Below, in pieces: positions 13,794 to 14,551 of a DNA stretch of 14,551 bases; positions within the stretch are counted from its first letter, which is position 1, and every line of letters starts with the position of its first letter. This DNA comes from Chitinophaga pinensis (GTDB lineage Bacteria > Bacteroidota > Bacteroidia > Flavobacteriales_D > Crocinitomicaceae). The DNA lies in the NCBI GenBank assembly GCA_945870115.1, contig CAMBRH010000058.1, forward strand, positions 1-14,551. Direction: 5' to 3'. Under the pieces are notes generated by a model, which was not told the origin of the DNA, made no database searches, and saw nothing but the letters and a program-made list of their open reading frames with translations. A program made the translations under genes and the position numbers.

Positions 13794-13825
13794 AATAACT
13801 TAGTAAGATTTCCTACTAAGTTATT
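13794..13825 (-). promoter_or_regulatory. Perfect 12-bp hairpin in the rng leader
   Basis: Arms AATAACTTAGTA and TACTAAGTTATT enclose an 8-base loop, 31 bases before the rng start and 63 bases after the stop of the small basic gene. On the minus strand a T-rich stretch follows (CTTATTTTTAACG). It could be an attenuator, a processing site or an autoregulatory element, as the RNase E leader is in enteric bacteria. Confidence 0.6.
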
Positions 13826-13888
13826 CGCTAAATATTTGAAAGTATTAAAACTAAAATTAGGTTTAATAAATCGAATCAATAAAAGAAA

Positions 13889-13981
13889 TTATTTTTTCTT
13901 CTTATGACGATTTTTTCTAAGTCTTTTTTTACGTTTGTGAGTAGCCATTTTATGACCTTTTCTTTTTTTACCGCTTGGCAT
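13889..13981 (-). CDS. 30-residue basic AURKAIP1/COX24-type protein (bS22-like)
   Basis: A very short gene: ATG at 13981, TAA at 13891-13889, giving 30 residues. The sequence begins MPSGKKRKGHKMATHKRK and continues KRLRKNRHKKKK. More than half of the residues are Lys, Arg or His. This is the motif of the AURKAIP1/COX24 domain, found in the mitochondrial ribosomal protein mS38 and in the small bacterial ribosomal protein bS22 of mycobacteria. Peptides of this sequence type recur in Bacteroidota beside RNase G. It probably binds rRNA in the small subunit; this is inference from the family. It lies between the HU gene and rng on the same strand, so translation and RNA processing genes are linked. 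The start is unambiguous, because the MPSGKK beginning is conserved. Confidence 0.85.
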   Translation of the reverse strand: MPSGKKRKGHKMATHKRKKRLRKNRHKKKK

Positions 13982-14063
13982 AATTATATATATTAAATGT
14001 TAAACTAAATCTTTGTTTAAATTTGACTTAATCTTAAAAATAAATTAAATCATCTCCTACTTT

Positions 14064-14105
14064 AGTGCGAAAAATTTGTATTCCTTCCCAAAATTGGAGT
14101 GCGAA
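14064..14105. repeat. Direct repeat AGTGCGAA upstream of the small basic gene
   Basis: AGTGCGAA occurs at 14064-14071 and again at 14098-14105, 34 bases apart, in the spacer between HU and the small gene. On the minus strand a CAATTTTG (7 of 8 to TAnnTTTG) lies between them. This may be part of the promoter region for the small gene and rng. Confidence 0.3.
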
Positions 14106-14125
14106 GATATATATTTCAATTATAT

Positions 14126-14146
14126 TTTACACTATAAAAGTGTAAA
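14126..14146 (-). terminator. Hairpin just after the HU gene
   Basis: TTTACACT and AGTGTAAA form an 8-bp stem with a 5-base loop, 11 bases after the HU stop. Only a weak T-rich tail follows on the minus strand, so termination may be incomplete. Confidence 0.4.
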
Positions 14147-14156
14147 TAAATGTTTT

Positions 14157-14447
14157 TTATTTTACAGAAACATTATTTTTCACTTCTTCAACAAAAGTTT
14201 TTGCTGGTTTGAATGAAGGAATATTATGAGCTGGAATAATGATTGTTGTGTTTTTTGAAATATTTCTTCCTGTTTTCTCAGCTCTTTCTTTTACGATAAA
14301 ACTTCCAAATCCTCTTAAGTAAACGTTTTCGCTTTTTGCCAATGAAGACTTAATTGAAGTCATAAATGTTTCCACAGTTCTTAAAACTTCTTGTCTTTCT
14401 AATCCAGTTTCTGCTGCGATTTCAGCAACGATATCCGCCTTTGTCAT
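14157..14447 (-). CDS. HU/IHF-family DNA-binding protein
   Basis: The 96-residue protein has the complete HU/IHF fold: the helical dimerisation part (MTKADIVAEIAAETGLERQEVLRTVETF), the turn VYLRGFGSFIVKERAEKTGRN (in part, about 43-62), the DNA-wrapping arm around 63-73, and the final FKPAKTFVEEV. In the arm the residues following GRN are ISKNTTIIIPAHNIPSF, including the intercalating proline region. It bends and packages DNA as a dimer. Transcription is from a TAnnTTTG element 47 bases upstream. Genes for the small basic protein and RNase G follow on the same strand. HU and IHF-type members cannot be told apart reliably here, so no symbol is given. Confidence 0.95.
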   Translation of the reverse strand: MTKADIVAEIAAETGLERQEVLRTVETFMTSIKSSLAKSENVYLRGFGSFIVKERAEKTGRNISKNTTIIIPAHNIPSFKPAKTFVEEVKNNVSVK

Positions 14448-14492
14448 TTTTATTTGTTTTTAATTTTTTAATAATAATTTGATTTTCAAGCC

Positions 14493-14527
14493 ACAAAAGT
14501 ATATATTTAAAAAGATATTACTTTTGT
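14493..14527. promoter_or_regulatory. Symmetrical divergent promoter elements at the right edge
   Basis: ACAAAAGTA (14493-14501) and TACTTTTGT (14519-14527) form a 9-bp inverted repeat with a 17-base centre. Each half contains TACTTTTG, an exact TAnnTTTG match: the minus-strand one serves the HU gene, the plus-strand one points out of the window to a gene that cannot be seen. Confidence 0.5.
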
Positions 14528-14551
14528 TTTTTTAAAATAATTTCAAAATAA

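Noticed and set aside
13763..13879. Upstream extension of the rng frame by 39 codons (hydrophobic N-terminus)
   Set aside because: RNase G proteins start at MSLELIVDSR; the extension crosses a perfect hairpin and leader DNA, and would give a false membrane anchor.

Overview
The window is AT-rich chromosomal DNA from a member of the Bacteroidota, most likely Flavobacteriaceae of the Flavobacterium type. Evidence for this is the low GC, the lack of Shine-Dalgarno sequences before most starts, several upstream elements of the Bacteroidota form TAnnTTTG, and typical family members: a DUF4296-like lipoprotein beside dihydroorotase and a dolichol-phosphate-mannose-type glycosyltransferase, and an HU protein / 30-residue AURKAIP1-COX24-like basic peptide / RNase G cluster. 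Most genes are core housekeeping genes.

Layout, left to right. Positions 1-1205 (+): the end of a STAS-domain anti-anti-sigma protein, then ribonuclease Z. Positions 1202-2892 (-): a zinc-ribbon membrane protein and an unknown protein in one operon, then a TauE/SafE-type exporter. Positions 3023-7051 (+): a DEAD-box helicase with DEVD in motif II, an unknown two-helix membrane protein, and a secreted M61-family metallopeptidase with a PDZ domain. Positions 7147-9719 (-): glycosyltransferase, dihydroorotase and lipoprotein, the last two overlapping by 4 bases. Positions 9806-11461: recX (-) with a foreign-looking single-gene insertion at its 3' end. Positions 11607-12102: a small IS200/RAYT-like transposase followed by palindromes. 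Positions 12215-14447 (-): RNase G, the tiny basic ribosomal-type protein and an HU-family protein, with a possible divergent promoter at the right edge.

The most unusual structure is at recX. A 138-bp copy of the recX 3' end (9806-9943) is repeated in direct orientation at the end of intact recX (10967-11104). The 1,023 bp between the copies holds one unrecognised, more GC-rich gene with its own promoter-like element and terminator. The first 45 bp of the repeats are identical; the rest has diverged but keeps its reading frame. This is the layout expected if a circle of about 1.16 kb, carrying one gene and a recX-end homology, had integrated by a single crossover.

A second theme is a family of degenerate tandem arrays with a 7-base period (4351-4385, 5131-5216, 7056-7084, 8842-8877, 8965-9001). 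They sit close to gene ends and two pairs are in inverted orientation. Together with the palindromes near the transposase and at 4956-4977, they make the spacers of this window richer in structured repeats than the gene content suggests.
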